Shown: in pieces, positions 22,807 through 33,560 of the stretch
Layout of the letters: every line of letters starts with the position of its first letter
Position numbering within the stretch: position 1 is the first letter of the stretch
DNA from: Albugo candida
Lineage: Eukaryota; Oomycota; Peronosporomycetes; Albuginales
Direction: 5' to 3'
Assembly: GCA_040437565.1 (NCBI GenBank)
Contig: JBDOQK010000057.1
Location: 62,001-126,000 of the forward strand
DNA length: 64,000 nucleotides
The notes under the pieces: generated by a model
Seen by the model: only the letters and a program-made list of their open reading frames with translations
Databases searched by the model: none
What the model was told of the DNA's origin: nothing
Position numbers and translations under genes: made by a program

Positions 22807-23370
22807 ATGTATGCGCCTGTGTTATGTATTTATGTCGATAACTTGCTCGTCTTAATCGTTTTGAGTATCATTTACGTTACAGATACTAAACGTTGCCCGA
22901 ATCAGAGCTTCCCTACGACACAAAGAACTCCGTTTTCTTATGGTGTGCGTTTTGGTCAAGCTTCTAAACAGATTGAGAAGCATATCATTCTCTTTCTGAC
23001 GCTTTTGTTATTAGTCAAACAAACGGAAATTTATCACGAAATACGTCTGTCGTCCCGTCATACTAATCGGTACATTAGATTCAGCTTGGGGTCACAAGTG
23101 CATCTTCTTTTAGGGAAAGTCGTACAGTTCAAAATGCCATTAACAAGATGCAGTGAAAAGTTGATTGAAAAGTGACTGATTCACATGTTCGCAATCCAAA
23201 GTTCGATTCGGTCCCACCATCAATTCATACGGTACTATTTCCTCCTTCTCAGAGCATATAGCATTTTCAACATCGGTAATGCGAGACAAAAGATACAGTA
23301 CGTCTCTCACGATATATCGAGAAGGACCGATGTTATGTCCCTCATCACGTTATCAAAGCGAAGCGGCTAA
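22807..23370 (+). pseudogene. 187-codon frame with one internal stop, unknown protein
   Basis: An ATG frame (MYAPVLCIYVDNLLVLIVLS) runs 122 codons to a TGA at 23,173 and continues in the same frame for another 64 codons to a stop at 23,370. The first 25 residues are hydrophobic and could be a signal anchor. A second hydrophobic patch (IILFLTLLLLV) follows. The later part is Arg/His/Ser-rich. One stop in 187 codons is fewer than chance predicts for AT-rich DNA, so a recently lost small membrane protein is plausible. The CIYVDNLLVL string recalls the reverse-transcriptase YVDD box, but no other RT motif surrounds it. Confidence 0.35.
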
Positions 23371-23400
23371 AGTGACTACCAAATGGCGTGATATAAACGT

Positions 23401-23652
23401 TTAAGCTACTCCGTTTGAAATGCAGTTTTCTTCCAACAAATCCCGCAGAGATTTTCCATACAAGAACATGATCATCTCCCTTTCATCTAATTGATTCACA
23501 TCTTCATTGTATGGCCATCGCTTAATCCAGAAGAGCTTTCTATTACAGAATTTTCTTAGAACACGGTTCCCTCCTAAGTTGCTCATCCGAAACTCTAAGA
23601 CGAATCTACAGTAGATTAGAAAGAAAGAAAAATGTACAGCAGTTTTTCTCAC
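23401..23652 (-). other. Minus-strand open frame, unknown
   Basis: An 83-codon frame contains RWPYNEDVNQLDEREMIMFL, which looks like ordinary folded protein, and ends EENCISNGVA. There is no homolog I can name. Plus-strand sequence next door belongs to copy B of the duplicated gene, so this may be a separate gene remnant or chance. Confidence 0.25.
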
Positions 23653-23699
23653 TACTTTTCTTCCCGGTTCGCGACATTCCTGAATCGTGTTGACGTATA

Positions 23700-25470
23700 T
23701 GGAGCAAGAAGCCGAAGCTCTGGTGGTGAAAGGGCTGCGTCAGAGCTTTATTGATTCGGATGAATAACCACATATAGCTGAGCTCCATATTAGATGCATG
23801 GAGATTCTTGCAAATCTCTATGGTACATTACTTGATAAGATAGCTAGAGGTGCAGGACAGGATGTGTCTGGTTTTTGAAGCTATCAGGTTGGCCGAATTG
23901 ACGTTGAAACGTGAATGGAAAACCCGTCCCATAGCTGCAGGATTGCAATATGAAAAGGCAGGTATGGTGGTGCGATCGAATGTCTCGGTATGATGGGGAA
24001 TGGCTTGCTTTGTGATCTCGGCTGATTCGTATATATTTTCTTTCTTGGCACAAAATGTGCAAGTATTTCGAAATGAGGCTCGTGAAGGTGTGTTTTGATG
24101 ACACCGACAGATAGAGAATAAATTATCAAACGTATTTTGATCATGCAGCGGATGCACCGTTGAATTGTCTTTTAGTCGCTGCAAAGCACGCTGGGGCACT
24201 AGTGGACGATCACACAATCGGTGCATCACGAAAAAAGGATGTCCATCTGAAGCAAGAGCGAAACGTGAAATTTATTCACGACTACCTGGTCATGGTGAAT
24301 CAGAAGGATGGTTGAAGAGTACCAATATGCATGGGTGCAAAATATGGAGGCTTTATTACTCCATACTTGATCCTGAGCTTAAGTTGGACTTTTCGGTTTC
24401 CAAAAAGCGCATGAATAAATGTCGGTAAACATGAATTTGGGACTTTATACCGTGTGGCGTGAGCCAGAAGGGTTCCTGCGGACTTCGTCGTTCACGATGA
24501 TAGTTTGGGCACTCCATTGACCACAAATATTCTCCATCTGTGCTTGAAATGTGATCCCACGATATAAAAATATCATGCGTTTCGGATATTATGGCAATCG
24601 CATTATGCGGTCTCCATTGGATACTGCTACTAAGTGAGCTTATTGCTAGCGGTCACTTTTGCATCCTTGCCAAGCGGTGCATCCCAAAGTTGAGCCGTAA
24701 CAGGATTGTGCCCGCGTAAAAGACGCGCACAAGTATCGACATTATGCGTTCTGTGGTGAAACACTTTGCAATCATATGGCAAACATGATGATGGCAGAAA
24801 TCCTGGACGCAATCTAGCAACTTGATGATCTTTTTTCTGCAGCTATGAAGTCATCCAAGGGCGCTTCGAACCGATTTCTAAATTGAATTCTTTGATGGAG
24901 TAATGTGATCAATGAACACTCAGATCAGAGTTACCATGAATTCTGTGAAGAGTATACTGAAGGGCTGTTATTTATTCCAATAAACAAAAAATTGGATTCC
25001 TTGTATGCTCTTCTCTTGCATTGCTCACTTGGCGATCCTAGCGAACTAGCTCGGATTACTAGGGTATAGCTAATATGAAGAGTCGATCAAATGTGGGGAT
25101 TCAGCATCCTAATGATACGAGGTCAAACACCATTATGGGATAGCAACCATTTTCATGTAGAGACCAGAACGTTTGTTTGAATATCAGCGTGGCGGATCCT
25201 TCTATTGCGGTATACTCAATTCAAACGGGGAAATGTATTTCGAAGGATTCACTTATCGAGAAGAAAATGTGCCGATCGGCTCACGATCATCTTGCATATG
25301 TCCTGGAAACACAAGTGAGCTGTGGTACTAAGATGAAACCTACTCAGCACAAGTTTTGACGCATTTCACAGAGACGGAAGTTGTGTGTTTCGTTAGCAAG
25401 ACTTCTCCATTGATAAAAAATTGCTTATCTTTAGAAAGCTCACCCTAAATAACTCATGAGATTATGAGAG
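23700..25470 (+). pseudogene. Duplicated decayed gene, copy B
   Basis: This is the counterpart of copy A, about 8.0 kb downstream of it and in the same orientation. From about 24,140 the two run side by side for some 1.3 kb with many substitutions and indels. The upstream part (23,700-24,140) reads as helical protein in shifting frames (EQEAEALVVKGLRQSFIDSD; EILANLYGTLLDKIARGAG; AADAPLNCLLVAAKHAGALV). The C-terminal part reads GETLCNHMANMMMAEILDA, stop, QLDDLFSAAMKSSKGASNRF. Stops and frameshifts are frequent. The small-residue-rich helices suggest a solenoid or TPR-like protein, but I cannot name the family. A further frame at 25,177-25,359 (SVADPSIAVYSIQTGKCISK) is open. Confidence 0.5.
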
Positions 25471-25479
25471 CTTCTGTGA

Positions 25480-28250
25480 CTGTTTAATCGCAAATGGGAC
25501 ACATTATCGAATATGGAAAATTCAGAAATCTATGATAATCAGAGGCATCACAGGACGTGGAACAATAGAGTAACAACAAATGTATGGGATTTTTGGTGAT
25601 ATAAAACGGAATCTCTACCTTATCTTCTGGAAGACATAATGTATAACGTCACTTGTCGATACGCGTATATTATCAATTCTACAATTCACCCTTCCTGGTA
25701 GCTAAAGCGTTGCATATCATTGGACTTTTATTGTAAATCAAGTGGACGAAGTAGAGACGGTATGAAAACTCGAATGTAATCGATAAGAATAATGCGGCTA
25801 AAAACATGTAATTCATTTTCTCCGGAAGCTGATCATCACAAAAGAGTCAATTGAAGGTACCCTAAACAATTAAAAATGTCCAGTGGAGCTGTCGTGCAAG
25901 CATAACTTGCTTGACCAGCGAATAGGCAACTTACAGCCGAATATTGTGATAGATAGAGTTGATACGAGAGGCATGTAAGTCACTCGGCATGACTTAATCA
26001 ATACGGCAAAAGCTTCACAAAAGATATTGAACCATATAAACCTAGCTGATAGAAATGTGTGTTTCACAAGCTACCGCATTATAGAAAGCCTTTATACCCT
26101 GATATGCATCATCCTAAGACCAGTTTGGCTAACGCGTATCAATAAGACTCCTTAGACTCACTATAAAAAGGCGAAAACAAAATGCTTATTGATTCTCAGA
26201 CGCTATCGAAGACCTGTATCTTTTCATGACGTGAAGCAGACGAACTTCATTTTGACGAGATTCTTGATGTCAAGCAGTAATGTGATGGTTCGCCAATGAC
26301 TTGGACGTAGACGTAGATAAAGAACGCACTTTGCAATGACTAATTCTCTACGCCAGATTTCAAGTAAATATATACTGCACACAGAGAGTATCAAGTGATT
26401 TTTGAGCTAGTTGGGAATGAGTAAAAGAAGAGAAAGGGAGACATGTATCAAATAACTTGGGAAAGCGCCACATAAGAAATTCCTCAAATATGTATGTGAC
26501 AGGAATACTTTGTCCCTCAGTAGTCAGCATAGACTGAATATTGTTCAGAATCACAGCGTTGAAGCTTCATTTAGCACTAAACCAATTAGACTTCCGATCG
26601 GCGTTGCAAGTATCATATCTACACATCCCTATACTATAAGTTAGAATTGGTCCCGTAGTGATTAGTGATCAATATCAGACAACTTTCTGATATGGTACTT
26701 CATTTCTGGCACCGTTTTTATCACTATGCATCAAGCAAAATTTTGTAAAAAGAACATAATACGGCAGGTTCTTACGTGCTCAATATTTTACGCACCTTAC
26801 TTCGGTCTTCAACGTTGTATTCTGTCTAGGATGAATCGAGGAAGTCTGGTACTAATGATCGCTATTACTTACTTTGATATCTCTATCCTCAGATAGGGGT
26901 CAGCAAGGTGCCTCCAATGTACTTCATATGAAGAAAAAACTACCGAACGGACGGAAGAACAAACGTCAAATTTCCCCAGGATGTGCAACATGACCGTGAC
27001 AAAAATCATAGTATCGACTCATCTCAATTTTTTTTATCCCCAAAAAGGATTCATCTGACTCCAATATTTATCAAAACTCATTAATTTATCTTTGTTTTGA
27101 TTTACTGCTGCATTTATAGGCATCGCGGTGGGTGACGATATGTTGATGGCGATAATCATGACGCAAGCAGAAGATTTTTTGGGTTGTACAATATTGATTT
27201 ATATCATTTATGTAATTAAGCGAACGATGGACATTAGTTTTGACCAATATTCTTTTGCGTAGATGTCAACTAAAGCAAGGAGAAAAACAAGAGGTATCAG
27301 AAGTCTTGGTTTTTCTACATTCTCTTACCAGTCTTTCATGACTTACTCCAACAAATATGGCAGGAGATACGACACATTTATTTATTTGCTATACCACAGA
27401 ATTTGACTACACGTGATATTCGTTTTGTGAGGCACGTACATACGGTTCTTCTTAGAAAACATATCGTCTGACTAATCTCATTTATCCACACCAAATTTAC
27501 TGTTCTTGCGGCAAAAGATCTGCAAAAGAGATTTCAAATACATGATAAAACAACCAGAGTACTTTAATGTGAACAATTTGCGGTTGATGTGGCTGAAACA
27601 ACCAAAAGTGTTATCAACTAGCACAAAACTTTGAAGTCGTGAACTTGACATCCCATCGAGCATTCGAAACAGATAAATCGATTGAACATTATGATTAGAC
27701 TTGGGGGACGACCACTGCTAAAAACCGTCGTAATTTGTTCCATCATCTGAAGCGCACTGAAATGTAAAATTGATGATGTCCTGATAAAATTACGGCGATC
27801 CATCTGTTTTCAAATTATCATCTCTATTTGTTTTATGAATGTGTCATACTACAAGCTAGACGACGCAACGTTTTGGTTGAACAATGCAAATGACGCTTTG
27901 TTGAAACAAGCCACTCGATGAGCAAACAAAGATTTGTGTTTCCTAACAACAACCATTTGATGACATATCATTATTTTACTGCAAGAATAACTCATCAGGT
28001 TCAAATATCCGCGAATAGGCCCAATCGACTTTGACATATGAGCTATTCTAGCACTGTGTAGTAAGAATCACACTTGTTCTCACAGAAATCTGATCCTAAT
28101 TTTAAACCGATAAATGTGATTAAGACGGAGAAGCAAAATTCAGTATTGATCGATCGTTGTGCAGATTTCTCTGACGAATGAAAAGAAAAATAAGTAAGCG
28201 TCTTTTAATTACAACTTCCAAGCTAGCACTCTCAGCGTAAATTCGTCTCT
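25480..28250. other. AT-rich region without recognisable genes
   Basis: Only short frames (about 60-65 codons) occur, on both strands, with no motifs. No tandem repeat or RNA gene was noticed. Confidence 0.45.
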
Positions 28251-28253
28251 ACT

Positions 28254-28964
28254 GTGAAGTACATTTCAAGCATATTGCTAGTACAAATTTACGACACGTC
28301 AGCAAGACTATGTCTCATGGTACTCCTTCAAATAGTGCGCAATGACATAACTTTTTTCGATTCAATGCAAAGGGATTCTAGCAGTAGTGTCGGATGTTTC
28401 AACCTATTTTCTGATTGCAACATTTCGAAGGGTTGCTTTTCTGACAACTCATTCTCGTTTTGAAGCGCTTCCATCGGACTCCATCTTTTCTCGGCGATCC
28501 TTACTTGCTACGCGTGCAGTTTACGTCTTTTCTTTGCTTTTATCAGTGTACATGATAGCTTGTGGAATTGTGTCTCTATCACCTACCTCATTCATATTGG
28601 TGCATTGATATGGCTTTTCCTGACTGATCTCTGTTGTAAATTACTTCCAAATTGGGGTGACGTTTTACATAAATTGCAAAATGTGCACTTACTTAATCCA
28701 TTTTCAAATCCCTCCCAGAAAATAGATAATGTCCTCTGCTACTTACATTTGGAATTGAAGAAACAGCAAGAAATACCGGTACGAACAGTTAGACAAACTG
28801 CTGACTTCGTAACCCCGTATTCCTATCTTCATTATTTTTCTATAAAACAGATGACCGTTGAGCTGCAGTCTTACTTACCAAAGGAATATTTCAGTCGACA
28901 GAAAGCTTATAAAGGAAATCCCAACACCATGAAAATTCCGACAGCCCGACATCTCGTACAATAA
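28254..28964 (+). pseudogene. Decayed membrane-protein-like coding sequence
   Basis: One frame is open from 28,254 to 28,964 except for a single TGA at 28,461-28,463, giving 236 codons. A second frame from 28,387 to 28,608 gives a more typical membrane segment (RAVYVFSLLLSVYMIACGIV), suggesting a frameshift near 28,600. The downstream part is polar and basic (HLELKKQQEIPVRTVRQTAD; PKEYFSRQKAYKGNPNTM). The likely original was a protein with one or more transmembrane helices followed by a cytoplasmic tail. There is no ATG at the first codon and no known family. Confidence 0.35.
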
Positions 28965-29055
28965 GTACATTAGAAAATCTATGGACTAGAAATTGCTGGT
29001 TTTTGTACATGTACGAATATCAGTACAGAGCCTGCCCCGACCGATCAATAATGTG

Positions 29056-29958
29056 CTAACTGCTTCCAGTGACGTCGTACCCATTCCCACAGCACGTTCT
29101 CTCACTTCGTAGACGCATACGCGGTAAAACCATCCGCGTGAGGTCTAGCTCCCTGCTGTGAGCTTCGTTAACTGTGTGCGCGTGTATCTTCGAGCATATA
29201 TGTTTGTATATGCAGTTGTTGGTCTGATCATGAGTGCCTCCGTCGTTTTTGCTCTTGCTGCGAGCCAAATGAATACCAAAAGATTGCTTTCACACGCGAA
29301 TGTGTTCTTTTTTATAAGTTGATGAATGGAATGAATGAGCTCCGTGTGAGGCTACCTGTATTGCCTTAGACACTCCTTTAATAATGACTTGTGCAAAGTC
29401 AGGAGCTGGATCAACGATCGCGCCAGACTAGGGAAGACCACAATAGCGCTGAATTTTGCCGTTCAGCTCGCCGGATCGATGAAGCGCGCGCATGTGCTTC
29501 AGCACAGCATTGCCGATTTTTGAATGAATCCCGACCCCTCCGAGAAACGCTTGTTGGTAGTAATACATGCTATAGTGTCTAGCAAGTGGCTTCCCAGCTC
29601 TGCCTTCGTGAAAGGCAAGATACATACCGAACTTATCCATTAGAGACATGAAGCGCTGTCCAGAGTCGCCCACTGAATGTATACTTGACATACTCTAGAC
29701 AAGTATTCTCTCAGCCTGGAGAGACCTCGCGGATGCCTTCGAGGCAGTCGCTCTGACTAGCTTAGAGGTTTTTGTCTGCATATCGGCCCAGCTCACCTGA
29801 AGTCGGACAGCACGCAAACTTGCAAATGATACACCAGTAACTTGGCGTTTATATTGACATACACATATACGACGTTCTCCTCCGACCGGATACGTCATAA
29901 CGGCTCGTGTATCGTACTTCCCTACCCCTACACGTCTTTGTTGGCGAAAAAAATAATT
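29056..29958 (-). pseudogene. Minus-strand coding frame with three internal stops, unknown
   Basis: Reading leftward from 29,958, one frame remains open to 29,056 apart from TAG at 29,697-29,695, TAG at 29,430-29,428 and TGA near 29,292-29,290. That is about 300 codons with three stops and no frameshift needed. The first Met in frame is at 29,898 (MTYPVGGERRICVCQYKRQV). Protein-like stretches include SLMDKFGMYLAFHEGRAGKP and GNAVLKHMRALHRSGELNGK. The DNA looks richer in G and C than its AT-rich surroundings. Together these suggest a relatively recent arrival or recently lost gene, possibly from a mobile element, but no transposase motif is recognised. Confidence 0.4.
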
Positions 29959-29959
29959 T

Positions 29960-31370
29960 CATATACTCCGATAGTAAATAAAAAATTCTTAATATGATTC
30001 TATTAGCTCGTCCGCCTTATACAAACACTATGTCAGTTCGAAGAAGTGGCGATATTCATGTATACAGATATCTTACTCATCTCTCCAATTTGACGAGGGG
30101 AAGCATTTTGACTGGCTGTAATTGGTATTTTTGTCGCAGGACGGTATAAGCAACCATCTCCAAGGACGACATCGAAGATGGTACGTGAGAAAGTTATTTA
30201 TGCCTTATCAATCAGCGTACTAAAATCAATAACAGTGTACGCTGGAAAATTCACGACGAGTGGATGAAAGTTTTCTACCAGATTGGGTAGAAGCACGATA
30301 TTTCTCCGCTCGTTTTTGAGAACTGTGTAGCTACTTTACTACACGGCGGACAACTTTGATATGCTGTAAGAAAACTCATCTCTAGATTGTGATTTATCTG
30401 ATACATGACAGAAAAGCGGATGTCAGAAGGGCGACCGAAGACGGGTTCTGCTTCTTGTACCTTCCGTCTGATAATACCACTCCAATTCAATGATAGTCGT
30501 TGATATGTCTCAAAAACTGTGTTATCGGACCTTGCATTTTGACATCACGTTGCCTTCAGGAAAGAAGTCACGAAAGCTTTATTTATTACTGATCAAAGAA
30601 GAAATTCTGCTGACTCAATCGGTTTATAAGCTGGTTTAAGTCGCATTCTCTTTGCTGCATACAATTCAAGTCTAAGCTCCTTATAATTGACGATGCGACA
30701 GGCATTCGAACTCATTTTTAAAAGACCAATTCACGACAACCAATTTGATTATATTTTCGAATTTGCAAATGCCAATCTGTATTATGGTAGGCTTATTCGA
30801 CTACGTATTATACGGCAGCCACTTATCGCTTTTCTAGAGCGGACACATAATGTTTGTGCTATCAAGATGTATTTATGAGCTATCTCTTGCATCAACACGC
30901 CTTTCTGCATTGCATTTAGCAGTCCCTCAAAAGATAAGATAAGAAAAAGCATAATCGAGCTAATCAGACTCAATTACTTTAGTACGAGCATATTCGCGGC
31001 AAGAAAATCTTATCCTCCAATGTAAAGCTTTCTGATAAATGCTTTTACGATGCAATTTTTCAACCAATCCTCTGAATCGTTACCCGTGTTTTTTGTCCTT
31101 TATTCTGACTGTGCTCTTCATCTCTTTTTCTATTTAATGAGCACATCTAGCGTCTCCGTGTACGCAAATAGTTTGAAATCTTCCCCTTATAATGTATAAA
31201 TATCTGCAGACGGTACGTGCATGCACTCTTCAGACTTTTTAAATATTTTTTTGTTTTGGATTGCCTCACTTTTTTCTTTCTTTGAATCATTATGTACTGT
31301 GGTTGTTGGTATGAAGCACTCGAATCAGCTGTGTCGAATTTCTGGGTTTTAAAAAAAATTTCGCTTATCT
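29960..31370. other. AT-rich region, no gene assigned
   Basis: Short frames at 30,275-30,490 (minus) and 30,687-30,878 (plus, starting MRQAFELIFKRPIHDNQFDY with an internal ATG) are open, but nothing supports function. No repeats were noticed. Confidence 0.4.
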
Positions 31371-31415
31371 TTGCAATTTAGGCAGAAGAAAATAAAAATC
31401 CCTGACCGCCGTGTC

Positions 31416-31693
31416 ATGACTGCACATTCTCAGAAGCTCAAGGGATGTGTTGCTTTATGTGCTTTCTGTATAACGAGCTTTTTATTTCTTTTGGTGTACA
31501 CGATCCACTGCATCGTAATATTAAGCAATTTAATGTGCATAAGCGACGCACTGTTGACACGGACATTTTCTGTATACCTCTACCAGACGAATGTACTAAT
31601 CTATATTTCAAAAATCCATTTTTATTTTCAAAGCGAGCTAAGCAACGAAACGAAAACGGGAGCTCCATGTTGACCAACATAGATTCGAATTGA
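31416..31693 (+). pseudogene. Possible small secreted or membrane protein with a frameshift
   Basis: From ATG 31,416 the frame reads MTAHSQKLKGCVALCAFCIT followed by SFLFLLVYTI: a short basic N-terminus then a hydrophobic core, as in a signal peptide or anchor. It runs to 31,673. The overlapping next frame (31,445-31,693) reads polar, Cys-containing protein (DPLHRNIKQFNVHKRRTVD; DIFCIPLPDECTNLYF), which is the more natural mature domain. A one-base shift after the hydrophobic core would join them. Small size and lack of a homolog make this tentative. Confidence 0.3.
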
Positions 31694-31799
31694 GTATGAG
31701 ACGTTCAATCTTTCATTAAACAACTATAACGACGTGAAACGCTTGCCAAAAGTATAAAAATTGGAGACATAGGTAAAATGGGGGACCTGGGGTCCCGTC

Positions 31800-32215
31800 T
31801 CGCTAATTGGCGTTTTCAGTGAGAATTTGATATTGCGAAAATAATATTGTAGCAGTTGGCTTTATTACGTGCCTGATATATAACCCGTGCCATAACAAAA
31901 CAAATTTCAAAATCGAAAATAAGATCGTGATAAAGTTCCGGGTGCCTTGATGATAGGATTATTGAAATAGACGACCAGAAACCACAACCTTGATAATTGA
32001 GCAAAACGTTTGTTGAGTTTGATTTGCTGGTTGGTAATTCAAAGTCACCATTACTAGAATTAGAAGACGACCAAAACTTAGAACTTAGGGTCCTACATAA
32101 CCTTAAATGTTGTTTCGATAACACACTGATCAAAAAAGACAAAACAAATTGTTCTGCAGAGCTTAATGATCTAACGTGGATTGACATTCAACTTGAGATA
32201 AGAAATTAGAAGAAG
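31800..32215 (+). pseudogene. Short coding fragment, unknown
   Basis: A plus-strand frame at 31,997-32,209 (70 codons) reads FVEFDLLVGNSKSPLLELED and ends ELNDLTWIDIQLEIRN before TAG. It looks like a protein C-terminus. A longer minus-strand frame (31,816-32,187, 123 codons, Ser-rich) covers the same bases and may be its shadow or the reverse. Family unknown. Confidence 0.25.
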
Positions 32216-32434
32216 ATGTAAGCTATTTGCATAATCTGATTTATAATTTTCAGCTTCCTTGAGATGAGAAAATTTCTATGCTTGTGATTAACAAACTCTA
32301 CTTTTGAACTTTCAAAACGATCCCATCTCATGACCATGGAGAGCATGACTATTTGACGCTTTATTTCTCCTATGCACCCCAGTGACTCTAGCTTTTAGCA
32401 AAGACATTCATAACGAAAAAATTGTGTATCCAGC

Positions 32435-32635
32435 TACTCACCAAAAAGTGGCACCTTTAAAGAGGTGATACTATCGGAGCATCCATTATCCGACATCAAC
32501 GAATTATTGGATAACAGGCCAGTAACGCAGCAGATCTGTCCCTTCAAGCATACAAATTTTGCCTTTACATAGTGAGCGTCGATAAAACTCGACGTACGTA
32601 ACCTGTAACTGAACACGTCATTCTCGCGCATCCCA
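32435..32635 (-). repeat. Left arm of an inverted coding duplication
   Basis: About 145 bp here (TCACCAAAAAGTGGCACCTT onward) are the diverged reverse complement of 33,074-33,222. The minus strand reads MRENDVFSYRLRTSSFIDAH, then YVKAKFVCLKGQICCVTGLL, open for 65 codons. The opposite arm gives AHYVKARFVFLKKQIF, stop, VTGLLSRNLLISDTGC on the plus strand. Conservation at the protein level in both arms shows that the duplicated DNA once encoded protein on these strands. Family unknown. Confidence 0.6.
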
Positions 32636-33057
32636 CATTGAAATATATGATGAATGATTCGAAAATACTAGCAAAATCGATCGTTTTTGCGAAACACAAC
32701 AATCTAAACAGTAGCATGGACGGGATCAGGTAAAGCTGCTTTATTCATTATCGGCGCTACTAAGCACCCACAGACCCAATATTTGATATTTCTTAGTCAT
32801 GATGAGAATGAAAATAAGAAAATGCCTTTTTTTGATATGATGACTTCAATTCAAAAAGTCCACAAAAGCACCTTGGTATCGCAACTAATTAGAACAAGCG
32901 CACTAGCAGTAGACACTATCAAGTAGAGCTTTTCGTGATTTCAGAGGATGTTCGTACTCTACTACCACTATACTTTGATGAAGAGTGCCTTTCAACATAG
33001 GCATTGCAAAAGATCCACATTAAACGTTACGTAAGTTCATCTCGTGATGGATGTGCG

Positions 33058-33560
33058 CGATGCATTTGGAATTTTGGTCAGCGCACTATGTAAAGGCCAG
33101 ATTTGTATTCTTGAAGAAACAGATCTTCTGAGTTACTGGCCTGTTATCCCGTAATTTGTTGATATCCGACACTGGATGCCACTGATAGTAACACCTCTTT
33201 GTAAGTGTCACTTTCTTGGTGAATTGTCAATATAAGCTTCCTTTAGTTTATGATTTTCTGGCCATTTTCAGCTTACGCAGTCACGATCGTTTCCTAGTTT
33301 TTGATAGTATTTGCGATTTGAGTGGAGAAATTCTTTCTAGATGATGTTTTCTATCGCCAAAGGAAGCATTGACGTTGCATCACATTTTGCCAAATTTTGT
33401 GCGATCCCGGCATGTTTTGGTGGTCTCAATGACTGTAATACTCTCCTCTTCTTTAACCAAGTTGAAAAAGAGCTAATATTTGCAAGAAAGGTTCCTAAAA
33501 TCAATCTCATCTTAAAGGTTTTTGGGTAGGAAGCACCCGCGATTGCTTTATTTTCATCGC
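33058..33560 (+). pseudogene. Right arm of the inverted duplication and downstream coding trace
   Basis: 33,074-33,222 mirrors 32,435-32,580. The coding trace goes on past the repeated part as helical/hydrophobic protein (NCQYKLPLVYDFLAIFSL), then shifts frame to 33,341-33,529 (SIDVASHFAKFCAIPACFGG; VEKELIFARKVPKINLIL). This arm therefore holds more of the parent gene than the left arm, which looks like a partial inverted copy. No domain is recognised. Confidence 0.4.

Noticed and set aside
22807-22870. CIYVDNLLVL resembling a reverse-transcriptase YVDD box
   Set aside because: No other RT, RNase H or integrase motif lies around it, and the flanking protein is unlike copia RT. A chance match is more likely.
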